A stretch of DNA of 64,000 nucleotides from Terriglobia bacterium (GTDB lineage: Bacteria > Acidobacteriota > Terriglobia > Terriglobales > Acidobacteriaceae). The DNA lies in contig JAIQEU010000003.1 of the NCBI GenBank assembly GCA_020073665.1, positions 124,001 through 188,000 of the forward strand. Direction: 5' to 3'. Below the pieces are notes generated by a model. It ran no database searches. It was not told the DNA's origin and saw only the letters and a program-made list of their open reading frames with translations. The translations under genes and the position numbers were made by a program. Below, one piece after another: positions 8,400-15,354 of this stretch. Positions within the stretch are counted from its first letter, which is position 1; the number at the start of each line of letters is the position of its first letter.

Positions 8400-9326
8400 A
8401 TGAAAAAGCTTTTGGTTCTGTGTGCGATCCTGGCTCTTGCCTCCTGCATGTTCGCGCAGGAAAACAATCGAATCCACATTACGCATATGTATGGTCTGGA
8501 CCCGCTGGCCGGGCAGCCGGCATCGACCATCACCTACAACGGAGGGCCGATCCTGAACGCGGGTGGCACATCCATCTACATCGTTTACTACGGAAAATTC
8601 ACTGCCAAAGATACCCAGATCATCAATTTCTGGGCCCAGAACATCGGCGCGTCGCAGCTCTACGCGATCAACACCACTTATTTCGACAGCACGTTCCTGC
8701 ACATTCCCGCGGGCCTCAACTTCAATCCGACGACCAACACCTTCAATGACAACTACTCGATGGGCAAGAACATCACCGATGCTCAAACCCAGGCGATCGT
8801 TGCCAACGCCATCAGCGGTGGACACCTGCCCAATGATCAGAATGGCGTCTACTTCGTGCTGACGGCGCAGGACGTCAAGCAGAGCTCCTCTTTCGGCACT
8901 TTCTGCGGGGTGTACTGTGGATACCATGGTCCTTCCACTTCCATCGTCGCGGGCGAAACTATCAAGTATTCGTTCGTGGGCAACGCGGCCACGCAGTGCC
9001 CCACCGGTTGCATCGGCAACGCGGCCGTTTTCGGGGATAGCACTAGCCCGAACAACGATCTCGGTGCCGATGGCCTGGTCAGCATCATGTTCCACGAGCT
9101 CTCGGAGAGCATGACTGATCCGGAAGTGAACCTGAAGACCGCATGGGCCGGCTCCTGCGGCGAAAACGGCGACTGCTGCAACTTCGTGTTCGGCTCGACC
9201 AAGATCGTGAAGAACGGCTCGCACGCGAACGTGAAGATCGGCAACAAGGCGTTCCTGCTGCAGGAAATGTTCAAGCTGACCCAGATGCAGCTGCCTACCG
9301 ACACCGGCACCTGCGCCCAGAAGTAA
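8400..9326 (+). CDS. secreted EXORDIUM-like (phosphate-induced protein 1 family) protein
   Basis: A 308-residue protein with a signal peptide (MKKLLVLCAILALASCMFAQ). The mature part follows the plant EXORDIUM / Phi-1 pattern (PF04674): an early YNGGPIL segment followed by a YIVYYGKF strand, a central YFVLTAQDV, a Cys-containing FCGVYCGYHG, SFVGNA, then DLGADGLVSIMFHELSE and TDPE. The segment His232-Glu233-x-x-Glu236 followed by TDP recurs in the second copy at 25.3 kb and could be a metal site (inference). Eight or more cysteines suggest disulfides and an extracytoplasmic location. Plant members are apoplastic and growth-related; the bacterial role is unknown. A strong terminator follows. Confidence 0.85.
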   Translation: MKKLLVLCAILALASCMFAQENNRIHITHMYGLDPLAGQPASTITYNGGPILNAGGTSIYIVYYGKFTAKDTQIINFWAQNIGASQLYAINTTYFDSTFLHIPAGLNFNPTTNTFNDNYSMGKNITDAQTQAIVANAISGGHLPNDQNGVYFVLTAQDVKQSSSFGTFCGVYCGYHGPSTSIVAGETIKYSFVGNAATQCPTGCIGNAAVFGDSTSPNNDLGADGLVSIMFHELSESMTDPEVNLKTAWAGSCGENGDCCNFVFGSTKIVKNGSHANVKIGNKAFLLQEMFKLTQMQLPTDTGTCAQK

Positions 9327-9345
9327 AACAGCTGTTCGCCACAAG

Positions 9346-9373
9346 AAAGCCCGGCTTGGTGCCGGGCTTTTTT
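9346..9373 (+). terminator. Rho-independent terminator
   Basis: A perfect ten-base stem (AAAGCCCGGC at 9346-9355, GCCGGGCTTT at 9361-9370) with a five-base loop ends in a run of six T. It lies 19 bases after the EXORDIUM-like stop. On the other strand it also follows the epoxide hydrolase stop and may work in both directions. Confidence 0.9.
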
Positions 9374-9378
9374 CATGC

Positions 9379-10527
9379 CTAGCGAAGGGGCCGGAAGAAC
9401 TCGCGGACATCGTTCACCAGCAGTTCCGGTTCCTCGCAGGCCGCAAAGTGGCCCCCACTGGGCATCTCGGCCCAGTGCTGGATGTTGTATCCGCGCTCGA
9501 TCCAGCATCGCGGAGGGAAAGGGTCTTCCTTGGGAAAATGCGCGATGCCGCACGGGACGCTCACGTACTCGCCTTTCTGGAAGTGCAGCGGGGCCCTCTC
9601 CACCTCGTAATAGAGGCGGCAAGAAGAGTGGATGGTCTGCGTCATCCAATAAAGCGTCACATTGCTCAATAGCTCATTGTCAGTAAATCTTCGCCGCAGG
9701 TCTCCGCCGCAGTCGGCCCAGTCGCGAAATTTCTCCAGGATCCACGCTGCCAGCCCGGCCGGGGAATCGTTCAAAGCGTAGGCCACCGTCTGCGGCTCGG
9801 TTGCCTGGACGTGCCCGTAGGCCCCAAAGTCCTGCTCCCAGCGGTTGGCGTCCTTGAGAAAGGCCTGCTCGTCCTGCGAGATGGCTGTTCCGGGACCAAG
9901 GTAGGGCAGGTACGAGCCCGGGATGTAGTTGAGATGAACTCCTACGATGTGCTCACGGTGACGCAGCCCGAGGACGCTGGAAACATTGGCCCCCCAGTCG
10001 CCGCCCTGCGCTCCAAAACGTCGGTATCCGAGCTCAGCCATAAGCCCAACCCACAGCTCGGCGATGCGAAATGTGTTCATCCCGCGCTGCGCTGGTCGAT
10101 CGGAAAAGCCGTATCCCGGAAGCGATGGCACGACGACATCGAACGAGTCTGCAGGGTCACCGCCATGCGCGGCGGGGTCGGTCAGCATGGGGATGATCTT
10201 CAACATCTCGAGAAACGATCCCGGCCAGCCATGAGTAATGACCAGAGGCAGCGCCGAGGGCCCTTTTCCCCGCTCGTGAATAAAGTGGATGCCAACACCC
10301 CCGTCCGTGTAGCGGAAATGGTGAAAGCGCGACATCTGTTCCACCTGGGCTTTCCAGTCGAACTGGTCCTTCCAGTAGGCGCAGATTCGCCGCATGTATT
10401 TGAGTTCGGCGCCGTACTCCCAGCCTGAGCTGGGAATTTCGTCGGGCCAGCGGGTCTGGGCGAGGCGGGCGCGAAGGTCCTCGACCGCGGCCTGCGAGTA
10501 GGGGAGGGAGAATGGTTGGACACTCAT
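9379..10527 (-). CDS. epoxide hydrolase (alpha/beta hydrolase with EHN domain)
   Basis: A 382-residue protein with an N-terminal EHN domain (residues about 4-115, beginning PFSLPYSQAAVEDLRARL) joined to an alpha/beta hydrolase fold. The oxyanion-hole motif is HGWPG at 99-103, the nucleophile is Asp177 in GGDWGA, and the C-terminal catalytic His is in GGHFAACEEPE. This is the microsomal/juvenile-hormone epoxide hydrolase type, which converts epoxides to diols. It is transcribed divergently from the CGNR regulator. Its promoter and ribosome binding site are embedded in a duplicated inverted-repeat element, so it is probably inducible. The natural substrate is unknown. Confidence 0.92.
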   Translation of the reverse strand: MSVQPFSLPYSQAAVEDLRARLAQTRWPDEIPSSGWEYGAELKYMRRICAYWKDQFDWKAQVEQMSRFHHFRYTDGGVGIHFIHERGKGPSALPLVITHGWPGSFLEMLKIIPMLTDPAAHGGDPADSFDVVVPSLPGYGFSDRPAQRGMNTFRIAELWVGLMAELGYRRFGAQGGDWGANVSSVLGLRHREHIVGVHLNYIPGSYLPYLGPGTAISQDEQAFLKDANRWEQDFGAYGHVQATEPQTVAYALNDSPAGLAAWILEKFRDWADCGGDLRRRFTDNELLSNVTLYWMTQTIHSSCRLYYEVERAPLHFQKGEYVSVPCGIAHFPKEDPFPPRCWIERGYNIQHWAEMPSGGHFAACEEPELLVNDVREFFRPLR

Positions 10528-10530
10528 GGA

Positions 10531-10562
10531 TGTAACCTCTTAAAATAATCTAGACGGTTACA
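10531..10562. promoter_or_regulatory. operator copy 1 (TGTAAC-N20-GTTACA)
   Basis: An inverted repeat with half-sites TGTAACC and GGTTACA. It begins three bases upstream of the hydrolase ATG and covers its AGAGG ribosome binding site. It matches copy 2 at 24 of 32 positions and has identical half-site spacing. Confidence 0.75.
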
Positions 10563-10589
10563 CTAGCGGAGTCGCCTGTAACCTGTCAA
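10560..10589 (-). promoter_or_regulatory. promoter of the epoxide hydrolase gene
   Basis: On the minus strand a perfect TTGACA (10589-10584) is followed after 18 bases by TAGTGT (10565-10560). The -35 lies inside operator copy 2, and the -10 touches the edge of copy 1, which would also cover the transcription start. This architecture suggests repression by occlusion. Confidence 0.5.
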
Positions 10590-10608
10590 GATGTACTAAA
10601 CAGTTACA
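10577..10608. promoter_or_regulatory. operator copy 2 (TGTAAC-N20-GTTACA)
   Basis: The second copy of the inverted repeat, 46 bases after the first and ending 20 bases before the CGNR regulator ATG. It has the same outer half-sites TGTAACC and GTTACA with the same 20-base gap as copy 1. Confidence 0.75.
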
Positions 10609-10628
10609 TCGGATCGTGGAAGCCCACC

Positions 10629-11231
10629 ATGTACTTTGAGTTTGTCGGCGGCAATCTGGCGCTTGACTTTGCCAACACCGTGCATAGCCACGGGCTTGCC
10701 GACCCGCGCGACGATCTGAAGACCGGACCCGACTTGATGGCCTGGGGCGCACAGGCGGGACTGGTGGGAGAACGCGACCGTGAGGGGCTATGGCGTCGGG
10801 CCCGCTCTCAGGCAGGTACAACTGAGCTGCAGCGGGCGCGAAAGCTGCGGGAAGTGATCTACCAGCTCTTCGCCGGAGTCGCTCGTGCCGGCCGTCCGGC
10901 TCCGGAAATGCTGGACGCATTCAACCCATTTGTACGCGAGGCCATGACCCGAGCCCGTATTCAGAAATCGGGGGAGAAATACGAGCTGGGTTGCGACCAC
11001 CGCGTCCGTCCGCTGGACCGGCTCCGGTTCGAAGTTACGCGGGCCGCCATGGAACTGCTGACTTCGGGAAAACTGGATAGGGTTCGGCAGTGCAGCGGAG
11101 AGACCTGTTCCTGGCTGTTCCTCGACACCAGCCGCAACGGCACGCGGCGCTGGTGCGATATGCAGGCGTGTGGGAACCGGGCCAAGGTCCGCAGGTTCCG
11201 GCAGCACCAGTCATCCGATCGAAAAGCTTGA
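10629..11231 (+). CDS. ABATE/CGNR zinc-finger regulator
   Basis: A 200-residue protein whose N-terminus (FEFVGGNLALDFANTV) is the start of the ABATE domain (PF07336). Its C-terminus is a CGNR zinc finger (PF11706): CSGETCSWLFLDTSRNGTRRWC, then ACGNR with the defining Cys-Gly-Asn-Arg and a basic tail. These proteins are thought to be transcription regulators combining stress-ligand sensing (ABATE) with zinc-finger DNA binding. Divergence from the epoxide hydrolase over paired operators makes it the leading candidate to control that gene. A TetR-like regulator elsewhere is the alternative, because two-fold sites of this length are more typical of HTH dimers. Confidence 0.9.
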   Translation: MYFEFVGGNLALDFANTVHSHGLADPRDDLKTGPDLMAWGAQAGLVGERDREGLWRRARSQAGTTELQRARKLREVIYQLFAGVARAGRPAPEMLDAFNPFVREAMTRARIQKSGEKYELGCDHRVRPLDRLRFEVTRAAMELLTSGKLDRVRQCSGETCSWLFLDTSRNGTRRWCDMQACGNRAKVRRFRQHQSSDRKA

Positions 11232-11305
11232 CTGCAAGTGAACTGCGCTCCCGGAGCCTCCTCCGGCGCTTCGCAATTCTTCCGCCGCATGTTTAGCATG
11301 GGATT

Positions 11306-12070
11306 GTGACGTCCGCAAAAATCTCCCGCAAAGTCGGCCTGGCGCGCGCCCTGTCAAAACTGGGCTACTGCTCGCGTTCAAAGGCGTGTGAACTGATCCG
11401 TGCAGGCCACGTCAGTCTCAATGGACGCGTCCGCCGGGACGTGGAGACGCCTGTCGATCTGCAAAAAGACCAGATCGCGGTGAACAATTCCCCCGTTGTA
11501 TCGCAGGCCAAGGTCTACCTCATGCTGAATAAGCCGCGGGGTGTTCTGACAACCGCTGCCGACGACAAAGGCCGCCAGACTGTCTATGCCTATCTGGGGG
11601 AAGGCTTACCCTTTGTCGCGCCCGTGGGCCGCCTGGACAAGGCCAGCGAAGGACTGCTGCTTCTGACCAACGACTCGGAGTGGTCGGGGCGGGTACTGGC
11701 GCCGGAAACGCATCTGGACAAGACTTATCACGTCCAAGTGGGAGTGGTCGCTGACGCCGCCTTGCTGCGGTCTCTGCTTCAGGGGGTCACCGACGGCGGC
11801 GAGTTCCTTCGAGCCAAGGCCGCACGCATCCTGCGGGGAGGCGAACGCAACACCTGGCTGGAAGTCGTACTGGACGAGGGCAAGAACCGCCATATCCGAC
11901 GCATGCTGGCGCAACTCGGGGTCGAGGTCCTGCGTCTGGTCCGAGTCGCCATTGGGCCTCTGGCGCTGGGCCAACTCCCCAAGGGCGCAGTCCGCCCGCT
12001 CACGCCTCCCGAGAAGCAGGCCATGGACCGGGCTATGCAGAGTGGGCGCCGCCGATCATCCCTTGGTTAA
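11306..12070 (+). CDS. pseudouridine synthase, RsuA/RluB/E/F family
   Basis: A 254-residue protein with an N-terminal S4 RNA-binding domain (RALSKLGYCSRSKACELIRAGHVSLNG) and a pseudouridine synthase domain carrying GRLDKASEGLLLLTND; the Asp of GRLD is the catalytic nucleophile. Such enzymes modify one uridine of 16S or 23S rRNA. The family subtype (RluB, RluE or RluF versus RsuA) is not decided by what I can see. The start is GTG 11306. The stop overlaps the rhodanese gene on the other strand by 15 bases (convergent overlap). Confidence 0.93.
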   Translation: MTSAKISRKVGLARALSKLGYCSRSKACELIRAGHVSLNGRVRRDVETPVDLQKDQIAVNNSPVVSQAKVYLMLNKPRGVLTTAADDKGRQTVYAYLGEGLPFVAPVGRLDKASEGLLLLTNDSEWSGRVLAPETHLDKTYHVQVGVVADAALLRSLLQGVTDGGEFLRAKAARILRGGERNTWLEVVLDEGKNRHIRRMLAQLGVEVLRLVRVAIGPLALGQLPKGAVRPLTPPEKQAMDRAMQSGRRRSSLG

Positions 12071-12427
12071 CGGGTAGTTCTTCTCTCGCCAGCCGCGAAT
12101 GCCGCCGTCCATGGAAATCACGTTGGTGTATCCCATCTTCTGCAGATTATCGGCAGCCATGGCGGAGCGATAGCCGCCACCGCAATAGAGAACCATGGGA
12201 GTGTCGAGCGCGGGGACGCGTTCCTCGACGTCGCGCTCGATGATGCCTTTGCCCAGGTGAATCGCGCCCGGGAGGTGGTCCTTGGCCCACTCGTTGTCCT
12301 CGCGCACGTCGATGAGGAGAAATTTCTGTCCCTGGTCCAGCTTGTTCTTCACGTCGTCGACGCTGCACTCACGTACGCGCCGCCGGGCATCATCAACGAT
12401 CTTAAGAAAGCGGGGAGAATGCTGCAT
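12056..12427 (-). CDS. rhodanese-domain protein
   Basis: From ATG 12427 the protein has 123 residues; an upstream in-frame ATG at 12517 would add 30 basic residues with no family resemblance. One rhodanese domain spans most of the length: FLLIDVREDNEWAKDHLPGAIHL, then the active-site Cys in VLYCGGGYRSAM, ending MDGGIRGWREKNYPL. It is a probable cytoplasmic sulfurtransferase or persulfide carrier. It overlaps the pseudouridine synthase stop tail to tail and is divergent from the NTF2-like gene. Confidence 0.9.
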   Translation of the reverse strand: MQHSPRFLKIVDDARRRVRECSVDDVKNKLDQGQKFLLIDVREDNEWAKDHLPGAIHLGKGIIERDVEERVPALDTPMVLYCGGGYRSAMAADNLQKMGYTNVISMDGGIRGWREKNYPLTKG

Positions 12428-12587
12428 GGCTATCAACCTCTCGTCTGAAGATTTTGCGAGTTGACCAGAACGGTTCCGAGACCGCGAAAGGTACACGCGG
12501 CCCAACCCGCCAAGCATATTCTATCGGTATTTCGCGAGCATCGATCCCTGGCCGGTTACGAGACAGTCAGCGTTGGGGAGCTGTTTC

Positions 12588-13016
12588 ATGAAACCCGCAT
12601 TTATCATCGCGCTCTTTTGCCTGATGATCTCGCCTATGGCGGCTGCACAGGATTCTGATGTCATCGTCGCCATGGAGAACGCCTGGAACCAGGCTGAGCT
12701 GCACAATGACGCGACTGCCGTGGAACTGTTGCTGACCGACGATTTCGTCATGACCGTAGCCGAGGGTACGCTCTATAACAAAGCTCAGATCCTGGCGTCG
12801 GTGAGGGACAAGTCCTACCATCCCGACATTCTGCAGTCCACCGGCATGGTGGTACACGCGTATGGCAACACTGCTGTAGTGACGGGCGCCTATTACGAGA
12901 AGGGCGTGGATAAAGGCAAACCGTGGGAGCGCCGCGGGCGCTTCACCGATACCTGGATCTACCTGAACGGCAGGTGGCAGTGTGCGGCCAGCCACTTCAG
13001 CGTGAAGCCCAAGTAA
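12588..13016 (+). CDS. secreted SnoaL/DUF4440-type (NTF2-like) protein
   Basis: The ATG at 12588 follows GGGGAG at a good distance and opens with a signal peptide (MKPAFIIALFCLMISPMAAAQ). The mature domain (about 120 residues) has the cone-shaped NTF2-like pattern: VIVAMENAWNQAELHNDATAVELLLTDDFVMT, then Val/Tyr-rich strands and WIYLNGRWQCAASHFS at the end. Members of DUF4440/SnoaL bind or transform small ligands. No catalytic set is recognisable, so no function is assigned. It is most likely periplasmic. Confidence 0.85.
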   Translation: MKPAFIIALFCLMISPMAAAQDSDVIVAMENAWNQAELHNDATAVELLLTDDFVMTVAEGTLYNKAQILASVRDKSYHPDILQSTGMVVHAYGNTAVVTGAYYEKGVDKGKPWERRGRFTDTWIYLNGRWQCAASHFSVKPK

Positions 13017-13027
13017 TCGCCCCAGGG

Positions 13028-13390
13028 TTAGGGGTTCGGGCTGGCCTCTGCCGGGGCCAGAAACTTGCCCAGGTTCTGCTCCAACTGGCGACGCTCTTCC
13101 TCCCCAAGATCGCTGAATTGGAAGGGTTGCAAGCAGCCTTGGGTCGCCCACATGGGAAACAGCATGCGGGCCTGGCTTCGCACCGTGGTGCCCACATGAA
13201 AAATTACCTCTACCTTGATGCCCTCATCCAAGGGCTTCTGCAAGTGCACTAGCCCTCCGGTGATCGAGAGCTGGTGCAGCTTGCCGGTTACCTGGCGGTT
13301 GTTTTCCATGCGCAGCAGCACCAGAACGGACCCGGCTAGCTTGACTCGCCGAGGGCGGTCCAAGGCATGAGATTGGACAGGCTTGGGCAT
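13028..13390 (-). CDS. PilZ-domain protein
   Basis: From ATG 13390 the protein has 120 residues; the frame is open for another 61 codons upstream, but that part is low-complexity and probably untranslated. The core RPRRVKLAGSVLVLLRM followed by HQLSITGGLV matches the PilZ pattern of a basic N-terminal motif plus (D/N)xSxxG, here Q-L-S-x-x-G-G. That suggests c-di-GMP binding, or a relic of it. The tail LGEEERRQLEQNLGKFL is helical. It is convergent with the NTF2-like gene, and the next PilZ protein is encoded 1.1 kb away beyond the Crp/Fnr gene. Confidence 0.72.
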   Translation of the reverse strand: MPKPVQSHALDRPRRVKLAGSVLVLLRMENNRQVTGKLHQLSITGGLVHLQKPLDEGIKVEVIFHVGTTVRSQARMLFPMWATQGCLQPFQFSDLGEEERRQLEQNLGKFLAPAEASPNP

Positions 13391-13568
13391 GCGCGTCTTA
13401 ACTATGCCAGCGGATGAGCCGGCGGGGGAGATTACCAAAGAGCTAAACCCGAATGGTGTGCCGCCCCAGCCGGGCTGTCGCCAAGTACCTGAAGTTGGGC
13501 TTCCAAGACCCTCAGCACCCAGCCCGCCAGGGGCGGAGTTATTGCCGATTCCAGCCCCTGTGCTGCAA

Positions 13569-13586
13569 ATCACAACCCAAAGTGAT
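13569..13586. promoter_or_regulatory. inverted repeat ATCAC-N8-GTGAT upstream of the Crp/Fnr-family gene
   Basis: A perfect five-base inverted repeat 50 bases before the regulator's ATG, adjoining TATAGT at 13586-13591, which could be a -10. Its two-fold form fits a Crp/Fnr-family site, so autoregulation is plausible but unproven. Confidence 0.35.
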
Positions 13587-13636
13587 ATAGTCCCGGAAGC
13601 AGCAGGAATCAGGAAGGTGGAGGGCCGCGGCCCCTC

Positions 13637-14353
13637 ATGAGTTCACCCTACGGACTGCAAATCACGGAAAATTGCCTGATCTGCAAGCTGCGGAATGCTG
13701 GCTTTTTCTGCGACCTCCCCAAGAACTCCCTGGAAGACCTCGAGAAAGTGAAGTACGCCAGCGCCTATCCTCAAGGTGCAGTTCTGTTCGTGGAGGCCCA
13801 GTCCGCGCGTGGTATTTACATCCTCTGCAGCGGACGGGTGAAACTGTCGACCACTTCCCGCGATGGCAAGACGCTGATCCTGCGCATCGCCCAGGCGGGT
13901 GAAGTGCTGGGGCTGCACGCCACCGTGTCGGGCAAACCCTACGAACTCACCGCCGAGACTCTGCAACCCTGCCAGTTGGATTTCATCAAGCGGGATGACT
14001 TTCTGCGCTTCCTGCAGAATCATGCCGATGCGTGCCTGCATGCCGCTCAACATCTCAGCCAGAATTGCCAGAGCGCCTATGAGATGATCCGCTCGCTTGG
14101 ACTTTCTCATTCGGTCTCGGAGAAGCTGGCGCGCCTGCTGCTGGAATGGGCGACCGACGGCGACGAAACCAAAGACGGGATTCGCATCAAAGTTTCGCTC
14201 ACTCACGAGGAGATCGCGCAGTTGATCGGCACCTCCCGCGAAACTGTCACCCGCGTGCTCGGCGAATTTCGCGACAAACAGCTGGCCCAGCTGCATGGCT
14301 CCACTCTGCTTATCCGCAACCGGGCGGGGTTGGAAAGACTGATCGGCACCTAA
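13637..14353 (+). CDS. Crp/Fnr-family transcriptional regulator with N-terminal cysteines
   Basis: A 238-residue protein with a cyclic-nucleotide-binding-like beta-roll (residues about 35-125), a dimer helix and a winged HTH reading LTHEEIAQLIGTSRETVTRVLGEF, in which the Ser-Arg of TSRETVTR is the Fnr/Crp recognition pattern. Cys13, Cys16 and Cys25 lie at the N-terminus and Cys112 in the beta-roll. This resembles the four-cysteine layout of Fnr, with different spacing between the second and third cysteines, so an oxygen- or redox-sensitive Fe-S cluster is plausible (inference). It is flanked by two PilZ-domain genes, suggesting a regulatory neighbourhood. Confidence 0.93.
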   Translation: MSSPYGLQITENCLICKLRNAGFFCDLPKNSLEDLEKVKYASAYPQGAVLFVEAQSARGIYILCSGRVKLSTTSRDGKTLILRIAQAGEVLGLHATVSGKPYELTAETLQPCQLDFIKRDDFLRFLQNHADACLHAAQHLSQNCQSAYEMIRSLGLSHSVSEKLARLLLEWATDGDETKDGIRIKVSLTHEEIAQLIGTSRETVTRVLGEFRDKQLAQLHGSTLLIRNRAGLERLIGT

Positions 14354-14490
14354 GACCGAAGCGGGAACGTGCGCCGATCCCTCTGCATCGAAAGCCCTTC
14401 TACTCTCTCCGAAGCGGTTCTTCCGTAAGCCATCTGCGATTACTGGGGTTACTTTACGGCCTCCGTCCGCAGCCGTACCCTGCGGTTGTC

Positions 14491-15225
14491 ATGAGGCTGA
14501 ACGCCCTGCTGCTGTGCCGGGACCAACAATCGCTGCGAACGCTGGCCGCGGCGCTGGACGAATTCGAGATTGAACAGGAAACTTGCCTGTCGTCCACGGA
14601 GGCGATGGCGCTGCTGGCGCAGGGACACTACTCGGCCCTGATTCTAGATTTTGAGCTGGCCGGAGCCCCACAAGTGGCCCGCATGGCACGCCTGGCGCCA
14701 CCGCAGCGCCGGCCGGTGGTCTTCGCCATGATCGGCGCCTTGACCGGTATCGCCAACGTCTTGCAGGCTGGCGCCAACTTCGTCTTGTACAAACCTCTGG
14801 CCTTCGAACAAGTGATGCGATCGCTGCGTGCCGGGCGTGGTTTCATGCGGCCCGACCGGAGGCGTCTCCCGCGCCAGAAGCTCGAAACCCTGGTCTATCT
14901 CCAGTTCGGTGTAGCCGCGTTGCCGGCAATCGTTCTGGATGTAAACGAACGGGGTATTGCCTTGCAGGCGCCGGAACCTTTGCCGCTGGTCGAAAAGGTT
15001 CCACTGCGCTTCGTCCTGCCCGGAACTGGCTGCATGGTGGAAGCCACCGGAGACATGATCTGGGCGGACGACGAAGGACGAGTGGGTATGTTGTTCGCTC
15101 ACCTGCCGGCTACTGCGAAGAAACACCTGCGGCAATGGCTGGCCAAGAAGAGCCCCAAGAAAAGACCCGCACGCCGGGTTGCGCACTCCGAGAAACCCCG
15201 GACCTGGGTGCACGTCTCTCACTAG
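14491..15225 (+). CDS. receiver-like plus PilZ domain protein
   Basis: The frame is open from 14146, but the plausible start is ATG 14491, since the earlier part overlaps the Crp/Fnr gene in another frame. The 244 residues comprise a receiver-like domain (1-115) with Asp53 in LILDFEL and Lys101 in LYKPLAF, then a PilZ domain starting at RRRLPRQ and running through DVNERGIAL to GMLF, and a Lys/Arg-rich tail. The usual acidic pair near residue 10 is reduced to one Asp, so phosphorylation may be impaired. It is a likely c-di-GMP-linked signalling protein. Confidence 0.8.
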   Translation: MRLNALLLCRDQQSLRTLAAALDEFEIEQETCLSSTEAMALLAQGHYSALILDFELAGAPQVARMARLAPPQRRPVVFAMIGALTGIANVLQAGANFVLYKPLAFEQVMRSLRAGRGFMRPDRRRLPRQKLETLVYLQFGVAALPAIVLDVNERGIALQAPEPLPLVEKVPLRFVLPGTGCMVEATGDMIWADDEGRVGMLFAHLPATAKKHLRQWLAKKSPKKRPARRVAHSEKPRTWVHVSH

Positions 15226-15235
15226 AAGGGCCTTG

Positions 15236-15257
15236 GTAGCGCCGGCGTCCTGCCGGC
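15236..15257. repeat. dispersed palindromic repeat GTAGCGCCGGCGTCCTGCCGGC, copy 1
   Basis: A 22-base GC-rich element containing GCCGGC inverted repeats, 10 bases after the receiver-PilZ stop. It is identical at 21 of 22 positions to 42585-42606. It behaves like a small dispersed extragenic palindrome. Confidence 0.6.
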
Positions 15258-15354
15258 TGTCCGGTAGGCGTCTTCGCCCGCCGCAGTATCCGCAGCGCGA
15301 AATTCTCCGCATGCTAGACTCACCTTCTCGCTTTTTTCCGGGTGACCATCAGGC

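Noticed and set aside
12923-13252. 109-codon plus-strand frame after the NTF2-like protein
   Set aside because: It covers the PilZ gene on the other strand and begins inside the NTF2-like gene; no independent support.
14146-14490. Extended N-terminus of the receiver-PilZ protein
   Set aside because: It overlaps the Crp/Fnr gene in a different frame and is Arg/His-rich; ATG 14491 gives a proper receiver-like start.
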